Assembly: GCA_020348925.1 (NCBI GenBank)
Contig: CP070758.1
Span: forward strand, 2,906,406-2,970,405
DNA length: 64,000 bases
Reading direction: 5' to 3'
Origin: Gemmatimonadota bacterium
Lineage (GTDB): Bacteria > JBHIER01 > G020348925
The first letter of the stretch is position 1, and each line of letters starts with the position of its first letter. Shown here one piece after another: positions 28,290 to 37,778 of the stretch. The position numbers and the translations under genes were made by a program. A model generated the notes under the pieces. The model did not search any database. It saw only the letters and a list, made by a program, of their open reading frames with translations, and was not told the DNA's origin.

Positions 28290-31220
28290 CTATTTTAAAA
28301 GAATCATCCGCTTCGTGGACGAGAATTTACCGACCGCAAGACGATAGAGGTAGATGCCACTGGCACATTCCGATCCGCTGTTATCCTTTCCGTTCCAGTT
28401 TACCTTATACTGACCACCTTCTTTTCGATCATCCACCAGGATTCGCACCTCTTGCCCCAACAGGTTGTAAATTTTCAGGGTGGTGTGGACTGGGGAGTTC
28501 ACATGCGGTATGTGGTACGTAATTTCTGTTTCCGGGTTGAAGGGATTGGGATAGTTCTGGGCTAAGGCATACTCAGCCGGTAGGGCCATCTCGTCTTCGA
28601 CCAGGATCATGAATCGAGTGAAATCTTCCTTATCAAGATAGGCTTTGAGAGCCCTGCAGAATTGGATCACGTCGGTATTGATGGTGGCATTGACCCTTTC
28701 GGGAAAACAGCCACCCGTACCCAGAATGGCGTTCACGATCCCCAAGGCGTCGAGGATGTTGACGCTGCCGTCAGTATTGCAGTCGGCCCGGCTGAGAGAA
28801 CCGCCGATCAATGGGTTCGTGCCCAGGATGTGATTGACGACGGCCAGCACATCCAGGACATCGATGCCTCCCTGGCAGTCGATGTCGCCTCTTTCGGCTT
28901 CAAACTGATCGGGATTGGGAACATGAGGGCAGTTGTCCTCCTGGCAGGTATTGAGCGCGTATCCGGGGTCGCCGTAGCCGTCACCATCGGTGTCGGTGCA
29001 CTGGTCGCAGAGGTCACCGCTTCCGTCGCCGTCTCCGTCGGTCTGATCCGAGTTGGCTTCATCCGGGCAGTTGTCACAGAAATCCCCAACACCATCGGCG
29101 TCACCATCTTCCTGTTCCGGGTTGTAGACTTCGGGACAGTTGTCATCGATATCGTTGATCCCATCTTCGTCGTCATCCACTGACGCCGGATGGAGGTGCA
29201 CGCCTTGGATCCAGGTTGTCAGCACCGCCGTTCCGTCGTTTCCGTTTTGGGAGAGATCCGTAATTGTCTCACCGTTGCCCTCATTCATCTGCCAGTTCCC
29301 GACCAAATGGGATTCGGACCCCTCCAGATAAGAATCCATAGTGGCCGAGATCTCCTCTCCGGTTCGAACGGCATCCCAGATCCGGACCTCATCGATGCTG
29401 CCTTCGTAGGGAAAACTCCGCCCGGCGTCATTTCCTATCACCAGATCGTTGGCGCTGTTGTCCGCGATGGGTCCTGAAGCTGAAGGTGCCTGTGAGAGGG
29501 TCTGTTCAACGCCGTTGAGATACATCCTGATGGTGCTGGTTGCGCCGTCGTACGTCACAGCGACGTGTTGCCAGGTATCGAGGAGGATGGAATTCTCCGG
29601 TGTGACGGTGAAACTGCCGCTGCCGTTGTCGTGGAAAAGTTGCAGTGCCAGACTGTGATCGTTGAAAGCCGGATGCGAGCCCACCAGAAAGAGGGTGAAT
29701 CGGCCTTTGTCAAGCACGCTTCCAAATCCGAGATTGACTAGTGGTCCCCAGCCGGCGGGATTGATCCAGGCCTCGATGGTCAGGGCCCCGGTGATATTCA
29801 AGGTGGGTGCAGCCGGACAGAGGAGAGAGCCGTTACCCCCGCCAAACTGAAGGGCACTTTCACCGTCGAAGACGCGAATGTAGCTCTCCCGGACTTGGGT
29901 GTAGGTGATGGTTCCGTCAGAGACTTTGAGGCTCACAGAGTAAATTCCCGGCTGCGTATACGTCCAGACCGGGTCATGTTCCTCGGAATCTGTGGTGCCG
30001 TCATTTTCGAAATCCCAGGCCCAGGAGGTGAGAGGCTGGAGGGCGTTTGAAAAGTTCGTGAACTGGATGGTCAGAGGCGCATGACCGGACACTTCGTCCG
30101 TTTGAAAATAGGCACCGTACAAATTGTTCTCCCACCAGGAGATTTCGTTGCTGTAAATCGCAGCTGCCAGAACATCGGGATCCCCATCGCCGTCAAAATC
30201 GGCCACACACGGATATGTTGCACCCTGAAAGTCTTCCGAAAGATCGTGTTGAGTGAAAACCTGATCTCCGTCATTTTCCCACCACCTGACAGTACCACCA
30301 CCCTTGGCGGTTCCCAGAATATCGATATCGCCATCCAGGTCGAGATCGGCGGCATACACCCCGCGGGCTCTCAGAAAATCGACGCCAATGACGTGGGGTG
30401 TGAAAGACTGACTCCCGTCGTTTTCGTACCACACAATTTGTCCGCCAAAACAGAGTGAGCACACCAGATCCATATGACCGTCTCGGTCAATGTCTTCGGC
30501 ATACACGGCAGTCGGCCCATCCACACCGGATTGAACCACATGCTCTGTGAAGAGCCGGTCTCCGGTATTCTCGAACCATAAGACCTGTCTTGATCCGGGA
30601 CCTGTTCCTGCTATATCGATGTCACCGTCCCCATCGATATCTTTCGCATACAGACAGTTGGCTGCTGTCCAGTTTATTCTGAGGATATGCTCGGTGAAAT
30701 TCTGGCCGCCGTCATTCTCGAACCAGACAGCTCTTGCAGCCTGGCATGAGGCCACAAGCACATCCATATCCTCGTCACCATCCATGTCTTCAGCCGCAAC
30801 GTACGTTGGATTTTGCCAGTTGTCGGCGATGATGTGCTGTGAGAAATTCTGGGTGCCATCGTTTTCCCACCAGGCCACGGTATCGCTTTGAAACCCCGCA
30901 CCCACAACATCAATGTCTCCGTCCGAATCCAGGTCGACTCCGCAGATACCTTTCGGACCGCCAAAGCTGTTGGTGATGCTGTGTCCGATGAAGTTTTTGT
31001 TTCCGTCGTTCTCCCACCAGGCGATGCTGTTGGCCTCAAGAGCCGAACCCACTATATCGATATCCCCATCACCGTCCATATCGATGGCCACTGCATGCCA
31101 TGGAGCGTTGAAGTCGTCTGTTACATTGTGTTCAGTGAAAAGAGGCTGCAAAAAGCCGGAGGTTACAAAACAGAAAAGCAAAACAGAACATACGATCAAA
31201 CTACGAAAAAGCGTTTTCAT
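28290..31220 (-). CDS. Secreted VCBS-propeller / PKD / LamG / TSP3 / dockerin / sorting-tail protein
   Basis: Signal peptide (1-26), then seven VCBS/FG-GAP repeats (about 27-375) with DxDGDGDxD calcium loops, each closing with WWENDG, WFENDG or WYENDG, predicting a seven-bladed propeller. PKD (about 376-460, SGHAPLTIQFTNFS), LamG (about 462-665), TSP3 repeats (DDNCPEVYNPEQEDGDADG type), dockerin (IDCQGGIDVLDVL, ADCNTDGSVNILDAL), linker (ALKAYLDKEDFTRFM) and sorting tail (about 884-976, QNYPNPFNPETEITY) follow. Head and chassis both match the genes at 11078 and 31273, so these three are complete paralogues. Signal sequence and tail predict a surface or secreted location; calcium dependence is inferred from the loops. 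Confidence 0.88.
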   Translation of the reverse strand: MKTLFRSLIVCSVLLFCFVTSGFLQPLFTEHNVTDDFNAPWHAVAIDMDGDGDIDIVGSALEANSIAWWENDGNKNFIGHSITNSFGGPKGICGVDLDSDGDIDVVGAGFQSDTVAWWENDGTQNFSQHIIADNWQNPTYVAAEDMDGDEDMDVLVASCQAARAVWFENDGGQNFTEHILRINWTAANCLYAKDIDGDGDIDIAGTGPGSRQVLWFENTGDRLFTEHVVQSGVDGPTAVYAEDIDRDGHMDLVCSLCFGGQIVWYENDGSQSFTPHVIGVDFLRARGVYAADLDLDGDIDILGTAKGGGTVRWWENDGDQVFTQHDLSEDFQGATYPCVADFDGDGDPDVLAAAIYSNEISWWENNLYGAYFQTDEVSGHAPLTIQFTNFSNALQPLTSWAWDFENDGTTDSEEHDPVWTYTQPGIYSVSLKVSDGTITYTQVRESYIRVFDGESALQFGGGNGSLLCPAAPTLNITGALTIEAWINPAGWGPLVNLGFGSVLDKGRFTLFLVGSHPAFNDHSLALQLFHDNGSGSFTVTPENSILLDTWQHVAVTYDGATSTIRMYLNGVEQTLSQAPSASGPIADNSANDLVIGNDAGRSFPYEGSIDEVRIWDAVRTGEEISATMDSYLEGSESHLVGNWQMNEGNGETITDLSQNGNDGTAVLTTWIQGVHLHPASVDDDEDGINDIDDNCPEVYNPEQEDGDADGVGDFCDNCPDEANSDQTDGDGDGSGDLCDQCTDTDGDGYGDPGYALNTCQEDNCPHVPNPDQFEAERGDIDCQGGIDVLDVLAVVNHILGTNPLIGGSLSRADCNTDGSVNILDALGIVNAILGTGGCFPERVNATINTDVIQFCRALKAYLDKEDFTRFMILVEDEMALPAEYALAQNYPNPFNPETEITYHIPHVNSPVHTTLKIYNLLGQEVRILVDDRKEGGQYKVNWNGKDNSGSECASGIYLYRLAVGKFSSTKRMILLK

Positions 31221-31272
31221 AATGTGGCACCTTTCCTTTAAATGAAGGGACGAAAGTCTGTTCTCAAAAAGG

Positions 31273-34191
31273 CTATTTCACAAGGAGCATCTTTTTCGAC
31301 TGGTTGAAACCTTGAGCCCTCAGCCTGTAAAAGTAAACACCTGAGCTCACCGTGTTGCCGTAATCATCCGTTCCATCCCAGCGTATGGAGTGATATCCGG
31401 GTGCCCGTTCACCTTCAATCAGCCCTTTCACACGCTCGCCTGTCATATTGAAGATGGCCAGGGAGACGTGTGAGGAGATCGGTATCGCAAACTGAATCGT
31501 AGTCTCTGGATTGAAGGGATTGGGATAGTTCTGGGTCAGACTGTACTGGGTCGGTAGAGCCGACTCCGCTTTGACGAGGGCCATGAAGCGGGTAAAGTCC
31601 GCGGGAGAGAGATACGGTTTGAGGGACCGGCAGTAGTGGATCACATCGGGATCCATTCTTGGTCTGAATGCAGGGGAGCATTCACCAAGACCCAGGATGG
31701 CGTTCACGATCCCCAGGGCGTCGAGGATGTCGACACTGCCGTCGGTGTTGCAATCGGCCCGCTGTAGCGGTCCTCCGGTCAACGGCGTCGTGCCCAGGAT
31801 GTGGTTGACGACGGCTAGGACATCCAGGACATCGATACCTCCCTGGCAATCGATGTTGCCTGGCTCAACCTCGGCCTGATCCGGATTGGGGACGGACGGG
31901 CAATTGTCCTCCTGACAGGTATTGGCCGGGTATCCGGGGTCGCCGTAGCCGTCACCGTCGGTATCGGTGCAGTTGTCGCAGACATCGCCTGAACCGTCAC
32001 CGTCATCGTCGATCTGATCCGGATTTGGCTCATGGGGGCAGTTGTCGCAGACATCGCCGAGGCCGTCACCGTCCGCATCCGCCTGATCCGGATTGTGGTC
32101 ATGGATACAGTTGTCGTCCACATCAAGGATTCCATCCTCGTCGGTATCGGTTGTCGCAGGATCAAGGTGCACGCCCTGAAACCAGAGAGCATCAACGACG
32201 GTGCCGTCGTTCCCATTGCCCGACATGTCAGTCATCGTCGCACCAGTGCCTTCGTTCATCTGCCAGTAGCCGGCCAGGCCGGATTCGTTTCCGACCAGAT
32301 ACCTGTCCCTGTGAGCCTGGATGTCCTCAGTCGAGCGAACCACATTCCAGAGTCGAACCTCATCGATGAGCCCTTCAAAGGTTAATCCGAGACTGACATC
32401 ACTCCCGATGAAGAGATTGTCCGCCCCGTTGTCTCTCAGAATTCCTGAAGGAAGAGTGGGTTGGCTGAGCGTCTGCTCCTCGCCGTTCAAATATATTCTG
32501 ACAGTGCTCGTGGCACCGTTATAGGTTGCGGCGATGTGTTGCCAGTCGTCCAGCACAATTGATTGTACCGGTGTGAGTGCATAACTGCTTGAACCGTCAT
32601 CGTGGAACAACTGGAGGATGAGGCTGTTATCATTGAAAGCCGCATGGGTGCCGACGAGATAAAGAACGCATCCACCCTTGTCGAGAATCCTGCCGAAGCC
32701 GAGATTGAATATTTCGCCCCAGCTTACGGGATGGATCCAGGCCTCGACGGTCAGGGCCTCAGTGATGTTCAGGGATGGAGCGGCCGGACAGGAGATATGG
32801 CTGTCCCGGCCGTTAAACTGGAGGGCACTCTCACCGTCAAAAACCCGAACGTAATCATCCCGGATCTGTGTATACGTGACGGATTCATTCGACACTTCCA
32901 GTGCAACGGAATACGTTCCGGGGACCGTATACGTCCACGTCGGGTGTTGCTCCTCAGAATCGATGGACCCGTTATTTTCGAAATCCCACAACCACGTTGT
33001 GAGAGGAGAGGAGGCGTTGGACAGATTTGTAAATTGAACCGAAAGCGGTGCATGCCCGGAGGTGACGTCCGGCTGAAATTCGGCCCCGTACAGTTTGTTC
33101 TCCCACCACGTGATCTGATTGCCGAATTGGGCCGCTCCCACAATGTCGACATCTCCGTCGGTGTCTATGTCTTCGGGATGAAGACTCGTGGCTCCGTTGA
33201 AATTGTCCGAGACGATGTGCTTTGTGAAATGCTGTGATCCGTCGTTTTCCCACCAGGCAATTTCGTCGCTATCGATGGCTGCTCCCAGAATGTCCGTGTC
33301 ACCGTCATTGTCCATGTCCGCCGTCCGGACGAAGTGCGGTCTCATGAAATTTTCTCCGAGGACGTGTTGGGTGAACACCTCGTGGCCGTCGTTTTCAAAC
33401 CAAGCGATCTGATTGACCTGACAGGCCGTCCCAAGCACATCGATATCGCCATCAAGGTCGACATCCGCTGCATCGACGCAGCTGGGACGCCCCCAACTAC
33501 CCAAAATCGTATGTTCGGAAAAATTTTGATGACCGTCATTTTCGAACCATGAGATGTCGTTTGCGAAGGCGGCTGTGCCCAGTATATCCACATCCCCATC
33601 TGAGTCGACATCAGATGCATGAACACTATTGACGTGATCCCAATTCTGCTTCACCATATGCTCTGTGAAGTTCTGATGACCGTCGTTTTCATACCATGCT
33701 ACTCTGTTGGAGCCGTCTTCGCATGCTGTTGCCAGAATATCCACGTCACCGTCTGAATCGACATCAATCGCATACACGTAATTTGGAGAGAGCAAATTTG
33801 CGACGGCGTGTTCTGTGAAGTTTCCAAGTCCGTCGTTTTCATACCATACGATCCTATCCGCTTCCTGAAGGGTACAGACCACATCAACATCGTTGTCCGA
33901 ATCAAGATCAATGGCATAGAGCCCCATGGCAAAAGTTGCCGCTGCTGAAATGATGTGCTCTGTAAAATGTTGGTGGCCATCGTTCTCCCACCAGGCAACG
34001 CGGCTGCCGAAACGGGTGGAGCCGAGCAGATCGGTATCGTTATCGTTATCCACATCAACGGCAAAGACACTCCAGGAATTGTATTCTCCCGAAATTGGAT
34101 GTTCTGTGAAGAAGATCTCCGCAGAGCCCAATGGAGTCAAGAGTATGATAAACGCGCAGATACCGATGGAGCACAGTACCATGTTTTTCAC
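31273..34191 (-). CDS. Secreted VCBS-propeller / PKD / LamG / TSP3 / dockerin / sorting-tail protein
   Basis: The start is GTG 34191, reading VKNMVLCSIGICAF, with AGGAGGG six bases upstream; the frame is open to 34278 but has no ribosome site there. Seven VCBS repeats follow, closing with AWWENDG, VWYENDG, AWYENDG, SWFENDG, AWFENDG, AWWENDG and TWWENK. Then PKD, LamG, TSP3, dockerin (IDCQGGIDVLDVL, ADCNTDGSVDILDAL), linker (SLKPYLSPADFTRFM) and tail. The last about 200 residues are almost identical to those of the interrupted gene at 24541-28155, although the heads differ, which points to recombination or gene conversion of the 3' end. It is the first gene of the seven-gene array in transcription order. 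Confidence 0.88.
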   Translation of the reverse strand: MKNMVLCSIGICAFIILLTPLGSAEIFFTEHPISGEYNSWSVFAVDVDNDNDTDLLGSTRFGSRVAWWENDGHQHFTEHIISAAATFAMGLYAIDLDSDNDVDVVCTLQEADRIVWYENDGLGNFTEHAVANLLSPNYVYAIDVDSDGDVDILATACEDGSNRVAWYENDGHQNFTEHMVKQNWDHVNSVHASDVDSDGDVDILGTAAFANDISWFENDGHQNFSEHTILGSWGRPSCVDAADVDLDGDIDVLGTACQVNQIAWFENDGHEVFTQHVLGENFMRPHFVRTADMDNDGDTDILGAAIDSDEIAWWENDGSQHFTKHIVSDNFNGATSLHPEDIDTDGDVDIVGAAQFGNQITWWENKLYGAEFQPDVTSGHAPLSVQFTNLSNASSPLTTWLWDFENNGSIDSEEQHPTWTYTVPGTYSVALEVSNESVTYTQIRDDYVRVFDGESALQFNGRDSHISCPAAPSLNITEALTVEAWIHPVSWGEIFNLGFGRILDKGGCVLYLVGTHAAFNDNSLILQLFHDDGSSSYALTPVQSIVLDDWQHIAATYNGATSTVRIYLNGEEQTLSQPTLPSGILRDNGADNLFIGSDVSLGLTFEGLIDEVRLWNVVRSTEDIQAHRDRYLVGNESGLAGYWQMNEGTGATMTDMSGNGNDGTVVDALWFQGVHLDPATTDTDEDGILDVDDNCIHDHNPDQADADGDGLGDVCDNCPHEPNPDQIDDDGDGSGDVCDNCTDTDGDGYGDPGYPANTCQEDNCPSVPNPDQAEVEPGNIDCQGGIDVLDVLAVVNHILGTTPLTGGPLQRADCNTDGSVDILDALGIVNAILGLGECSPAFRPRMDPDVIHYCRSLKPYLSPADFTRFMALVKAESALPTQYSLTQNYPNPFNPETTIQFAIPISSHVSLAIFNMTGERVKGLIEGERAPGYHSIRWDGTDDYGNTVSSGVYFYRLRAQGFNQSKKMLLVK

Positions 34192-35270
34192 GATATCCCT
34201 CCTTTGGTGAATGATTGAAAGTATGGACACTTTATACCACTCGGTCACGCTTTTCAGCCGGTTGCATCTGAGACACACATTTTTTTGTCAATGTTTCACG
34301 TCGCCCTGTTTCATTTCCTCTGCGTCTCCGTATCTAGTCTTTCGTTCAATTTCTGTGGAGCCCACGTGCGTTGCCTCTGTCTTTCGCAAAATACGTACCG
34401 ACAAAGGATGTTACGTGTTCCCCAGGAGTTCTGTTTCGAAAGCATTGTGCCCCGGAGAGATTTTAGGGGCTGCTCACATATCTCGGTATCTGTCACGTCG
34501 GGTAAAGATGCAGGCGATTGCACGCTAAGGGGATGAAATCTGCAGCTCTTGGATGTTCATATTGGTCCCGGCATATGAGATGGATCATAGCTTTGTTGTT
34601 CGTCTTGCTTGCGGAAGTCTCAGTTCAATATACCCGGAGTCATGAAAGAGTTTCCGGCACCCGAAAAACGTGAAATCGAAGATCTCAACGATTATGTGTT
34701 GACTTGTGACCGGTGAATATGTATACTTAGGTTTCGTTTGACATTCAAACGGTGTTCTCAGGAGAAAAAATTTGAGGAAGATACACATATATTGTGTTCT
34801 CGGCATCTTTTTCCATCCTTTCATTGATCATACAGGAGTAGGACCACATCCTCCGTTTCAAACTGCTCCCTTTGAGATGAGGGTGATTGAGCAAGGGGAG
34901 GGAGCGGGGGACGGTAGGACTATCCAAAGTGTGGATCGATTTCGATGAGCAGAAATATACTGCGGAGATGGAGAGGACCGGGCCTGATGGTACGGATGAA
35001 CTTCAGGAGATAAGGGTTTTGTTCTCAATGTATTACGAAGTTCGCACGTAAATCAGGAAAGGAACCGATTTTCCTCTGAAAACAATCCTCGATCAGGGAA
35101 GCATGAAGAACATGACAGAGATTTGATACATCGCGGTGAATGTGAACATTGCCGGGCGGGTCTTCAACGTGCCGAAGGATTCTTCTTTCATAATAACGGT
35201 ATATTGTAGACTGCCCACAACGTGTTCGCTTCTCTGCCACACAAGAAATCTAACAAAAGGAGAGTTACTC
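34192..35270. other. Long intergenic region with a small degraded ORF
   Basis: About 1.1 kb between the divergent array and the TPR gene. The only protein-like signal is a TTG-started frame 34772-34948 behind CAGGAGA, with a signal-peptide-like start (MRKIHIYCVLGIFF) and ending in EGAGDGRTIQSVDRFR. Near 34929 the protein-like text jumps to another frame that runs to 35051 (VWIDFDEQKYTAEMER...EIRVLFSMYYEV). Together they look like one frameshifted small secreted protein, but no family is recognised. The promoters of the flanking genes must lie here; a minus-strand TTGACA at 34291 has no good -10, so none is called. Confidence 0.3.
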
Positions 35271-35717
35271 ATGGAAACACGAATCGAAGAGCTTGAAAAG
35301 AGGCTCGAGGCGGAACCGGAAAATGTTGATGTGATGGTTGAATTGGCTTCTCTGTATGGGGAACGGAACGAGATACGGAAGGCGGTTGATCTCCTGGAGC
35401 AAATCCTCGGTATCGATCCGGAAAACACCACCGCCCATTACAACTTGGGAGTGTGCTACTTTAAAGTGCTCAAGAGTGACCTTGAGGTTTCAGAAATTTG
35501 GGAGGATAAAGCCGACGATGAGGAGTTTTTTGAGTTGGCCATCGTCGCTTTTCAGAGGGCGCTCGAGCTTGATTCCGAGTTTGTCGAGGCGTACAACAAT
35601 TTAGGGACACTCTATGCTCTCAGGGGTTGGAACGAGGAGGCAAAGGAACAGTGGAAACGCTCCCTGGAACTGAACTCGAATCAACCGGAAATTCGTGAGA
35701 ATTTAGCCAATCTGTAA
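35271..35717 (+). CDS. Small tetratricopeptide-repeat protein
   Basis: A 148-residue cytoplasmic protein without a signal peptide, made almost entirely of TPRs. The first helices (EELEKRLEAEPENVDVMVELASLYGERNEIRKA) and DPENTTAHYNLGVCYFKV, AFQRALELDSEFVEAYNNLG and EQWKRSLELNSNQPEIRENL follow the TPR consensus W-L-G-Y-A-F-A-P. An acidic insert (SEIWEDKADDEEFFE) sits between repeats. ATG 35271 has AAAGGAGAG upstream; the longer frame from 35136 has no ribosome site. It precedes the oligopeptide transporter gene by 39 bases and may be co-transcribed. Partner unknown. Confidence 0.85.
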   Translation: METRIEELEKRLEAEPENVDVMVELASLYGERNEIRKAVDLLEQILGIDPENTTAHYNLGVCYFKVLKSDLEVSEIWEDKADDEEFFELAIVAFQRALELDSEFVEAYNNLGTLYALRGWNEEAKEQWKRSLELNSNQPEIRENLANL

Positions 35718-35756
35718 CGGTTGGTGCGACCTTTCCGAAATACGTAAGGGGCTCGA

Positions 35757-37778
35757 ATGGGGAACGAGAACGAGATCTGTCTACCGGAAAATGCCAGGCG
35801 GGAGCTGAAGGAGGGTGAACACTACAGCCCGATCATCACTGCCGAACGGGGTGTGGTGGAGGTGACGGTTCGGTCGATTGTATTCGGGCTGTGTATGGCC
35901 GTCCTCTTTTCTGGAGCGGCAGCCTATATCGCTCTCAAACTGGGTCAGGGCATCGAGACGGCTATTCCTATTGCGATCCTGGCCATCGGATGTTCAGCCC
36001 TCCTCGCTCGAAAGAGCACACTCATTGAAAATGTGAACATTCTTTCCATTGGGGCGACCTCTGGAATCATTGTCGGCGGTTCGGTCTTCACCATGCCGGC
36101 CATCTATATCTTGGGGATCGAGAATCTCTCCAGTTTTTTTCAAATCTTCGTCGTGCCCCTCTTTGGGGCGGTTCTCGGGGTTTTGTTCTTAATTCCTTTT
36201 CGGCGCTACTTCGTGGCGGATATGCACGGGAAGCTCCCCTTCCCCGAGGCGACGGCTACGGCGGAAGTGTTGGTGACCGGGGAACGGGGGGGCAAACAAG
36301 CGAAGGTCTTGGCCTACGCCATGGCGATCGGTGCGGTCTTCGATTTTCTGGGACCTTCCATGCATGCCTGGGCCGAGAGTTTCACGACAGCCATGATTGG
36401 AGGTTTGTCAGCCGTCACCCACAGGGTGAAGGCGGTCTTCAGTCTGAACACGTCAGCGGCCATCTGTGGGCTCGGCTACCTCATCGGCGTCCGTTATGCT
36501 GCCATCATAGTGGCAGGGTCCTTGATGTCGTGGTTCGTTCTCGTGCCCCTTTTCGCCCACCTTGGGAATTACATTGCCGGACCGATCACGGAGGGAGCGG
36601 AACCTCTGTCCCAGATGCCTGCAGAAGATATCTTTTACAATTATGCCCGCTACGTCGGTATCGGTGGTATTTTTGCCGCCGGACTCATCTCCATTCTCAA
36701 GATGTCGTCCGTGATCATGAAGGCCTTTCGTCAGGCTTTCGGAGAGATCTTTCGCCATCGAGCGCAGACGCGCGAAAAGACCACAACAACCAGGGTTGAC
36801 CGGGATATGAACATAACGACGGTCTTTGGCATGATCTTCGGCGTCGCTGTTCTGCTGTGGTTCTATTTTCGTTTCGTTGTTCTTGGAAATCAAGCGAATC
36901 CGACCACCCTCTCGATCGTCGCTATAGCCATCACCCTTGTCATCGCCTTTCTCTTTGCCGCTGTGTCAGCCTGGGCCATCGCCATGATCAGCGTCACGCC
37001 TATTTCAGGCATGACGCTGAGGACGTTGATTGTTACGGCCGTGCTCTTCTCTCAACTCGGACTCCGTGGTCCCACTGGAATGTTGGCGACGCTCCTTGTG
37101 GGAGGTGTGGTCTGTACGGCTTTATCCATGACGGGTACGCTTGTGACGGAGTTTAAAATCGCTTACTGGCTCGGAGCAACGCCCCGGACGATTCAATGGA
37201 GCAACATACTTGCCGCGGCCGTCTCTTCTGTAACAGTGACGGCCGTTATTATCCTGTTGGCCAAGGTGTACGGCTTTGCTCCATCCCTCCATCATCCGAC
37301 CCCCATGCCGGCACCGCAGCCCAATGCCATGGCCGCTGTTCTTTCCAGTCTCATGGGCGGAGGGAAAGCACCATGGTTTTTGTACGGCATCGGTGTCGTC
37401 TTTGCCGTTATTGTTGAAATGGTCGGGGTGTCCGGTCTTGCGTTCGCGCTCGGTATGTATTTGCCTATGGAGCTCAACTCCCCGATCTTGGTCGGTGCGA
37501 TTGTGGCCTGGCTGGTCAAAAAATCGAGCACAGACGAGAGCATCTCCAAAGCTCGCCACGATAGGGGATTGCTGATCGCCTCGGGATTGATCGCCGGAGG
37601 GGCCATCATCGGTGTTGTGGCAGCCCTCCTCAAATTTTTCGAGGACAAGTACAGGACGCTCCTTATTCCCGATTTCAACAATGTCGGTTCCGCCGGAAAT
37701 TGGCTCGGACTGGTCGTATTCGTCCTCCTGTGTGTCTATATTTACTGGGATGCGCACCGGGAGGCCAGGGAAGCTTAA
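35757..37778 (+). CDS. OPT-family oligopeptide transporter
   Basis: A 673-residue polytopic membrane protein with about 15-16 predicted membrane segments and the features of the oligopeptide transporter (OPT) family: an early segment VRSIVFGLCMAVLFSGAAAYIALKLGQGIETAIPIAI, then FRRYFVADMHGKLPFPEATATAEVL and a late LGMYLPMELNSPILVGAIVAWLVKK, all hallmark stretches of bacterial OPT proteins. It probably imports peptides or metal-chelate complexes by proton symport. Length fits the bacterial family (about 600-700). A peptide uptake role agrees with the aminopeptidase gene 1.6 kb downstream, but nothing proves they work together. Confidence 0.92.
   Translation: MGNENEICLPENARRELKEGEHYSPIITAERGVVEVTVRSIVFGLCMAVLFSGAAAYIALKLGQGIETAIPIAILAIGCSALLARKSTLIENVNILSIGATSGIIVGGSVFTMPAIYILGIENLSSFFQIFVVPLFGAVLGVLFLIPFRRYFVADMHGKLPFPEATATAEVLVTGERGGKQAKVLAYAMAIGAVFDFLGPSMHAWAESFTTAMIGGLSAVTHRVKAVFSLNTSAAICGLGYLIGVRYAAIIVAGSLMSWFVLVPLFAHLGNYIAGPITEGAEPLSQMPAEDIFYNYARYVGIGGIFAAGLISILKMSSVIMKAFRQAFGEIFRHRAQTREKTTTTRVDRDMNITTVFGMIFGVAVLLWFYFRFVVLGNQANPTTLSIVAIAITLVIAFLFAAVSAWAIAMISVTPISGMTLRTLIVTAVLFSQLGLRGPTGMLATLLVGGVVCTALSMTGTLVTEFKIAYWLGATPRTIQWSNILAAAVSSVTVTAVIILLAKVYGFAPSLHHPTPMPAPQPNAMAAVLSSLMGGGKAPWFLYGIGVVFAVIVEMVGVSGLAFALGMYLPMELNSPILVGAIVAWLVKKSSTDESISKARHDRGLLIASGLIAGGAIIGVVAALLKFFEDKYRTLLIPDFNNVGSAGNWLGLVVFVLLCVYIYWDAHREAREA

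Larger units (their letters stand above)
11078..34191 (-). repeat. Seven-gene paralogous array with a shared 3' cassette
   Basis: Seven consecutive minus-strand genes repeat, at protein and in part at DNA level, the block TSP3-dockerin (all seven), PKD-LamG upstream of it (six) and linker plus sorting tail downstream (six). The TSP3-dockerin DNA, for example 17500-17760 against 22170-22430, is visibly near-identical in many stretches. Gaps between genes are 33, 41, 254, 76, 134 and 52 bases, so part of the array is probably co-transcribed. Heads change from gene to gene. Such repeats are recombination substrates and are also hard to assemble, so copy number may vary. Confidence 0.85.

Noticed and set aside
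11078-34191. Short repeated DNA in the array taken as a CRISPR or other non-coding repeat array
   Set aside because: The periodic text is coding: calcium-loop repeats of VCBS, TSP3 and dockerin domains. There are no unique spacers of constant length.
34211-34528. 105-codon plus-strand ORF (ending near 34528)
   Set aside because: It crosses the divergent promoter region of the array, has no ribosome site, and its serine/cysteine-rich text matches no family I know.
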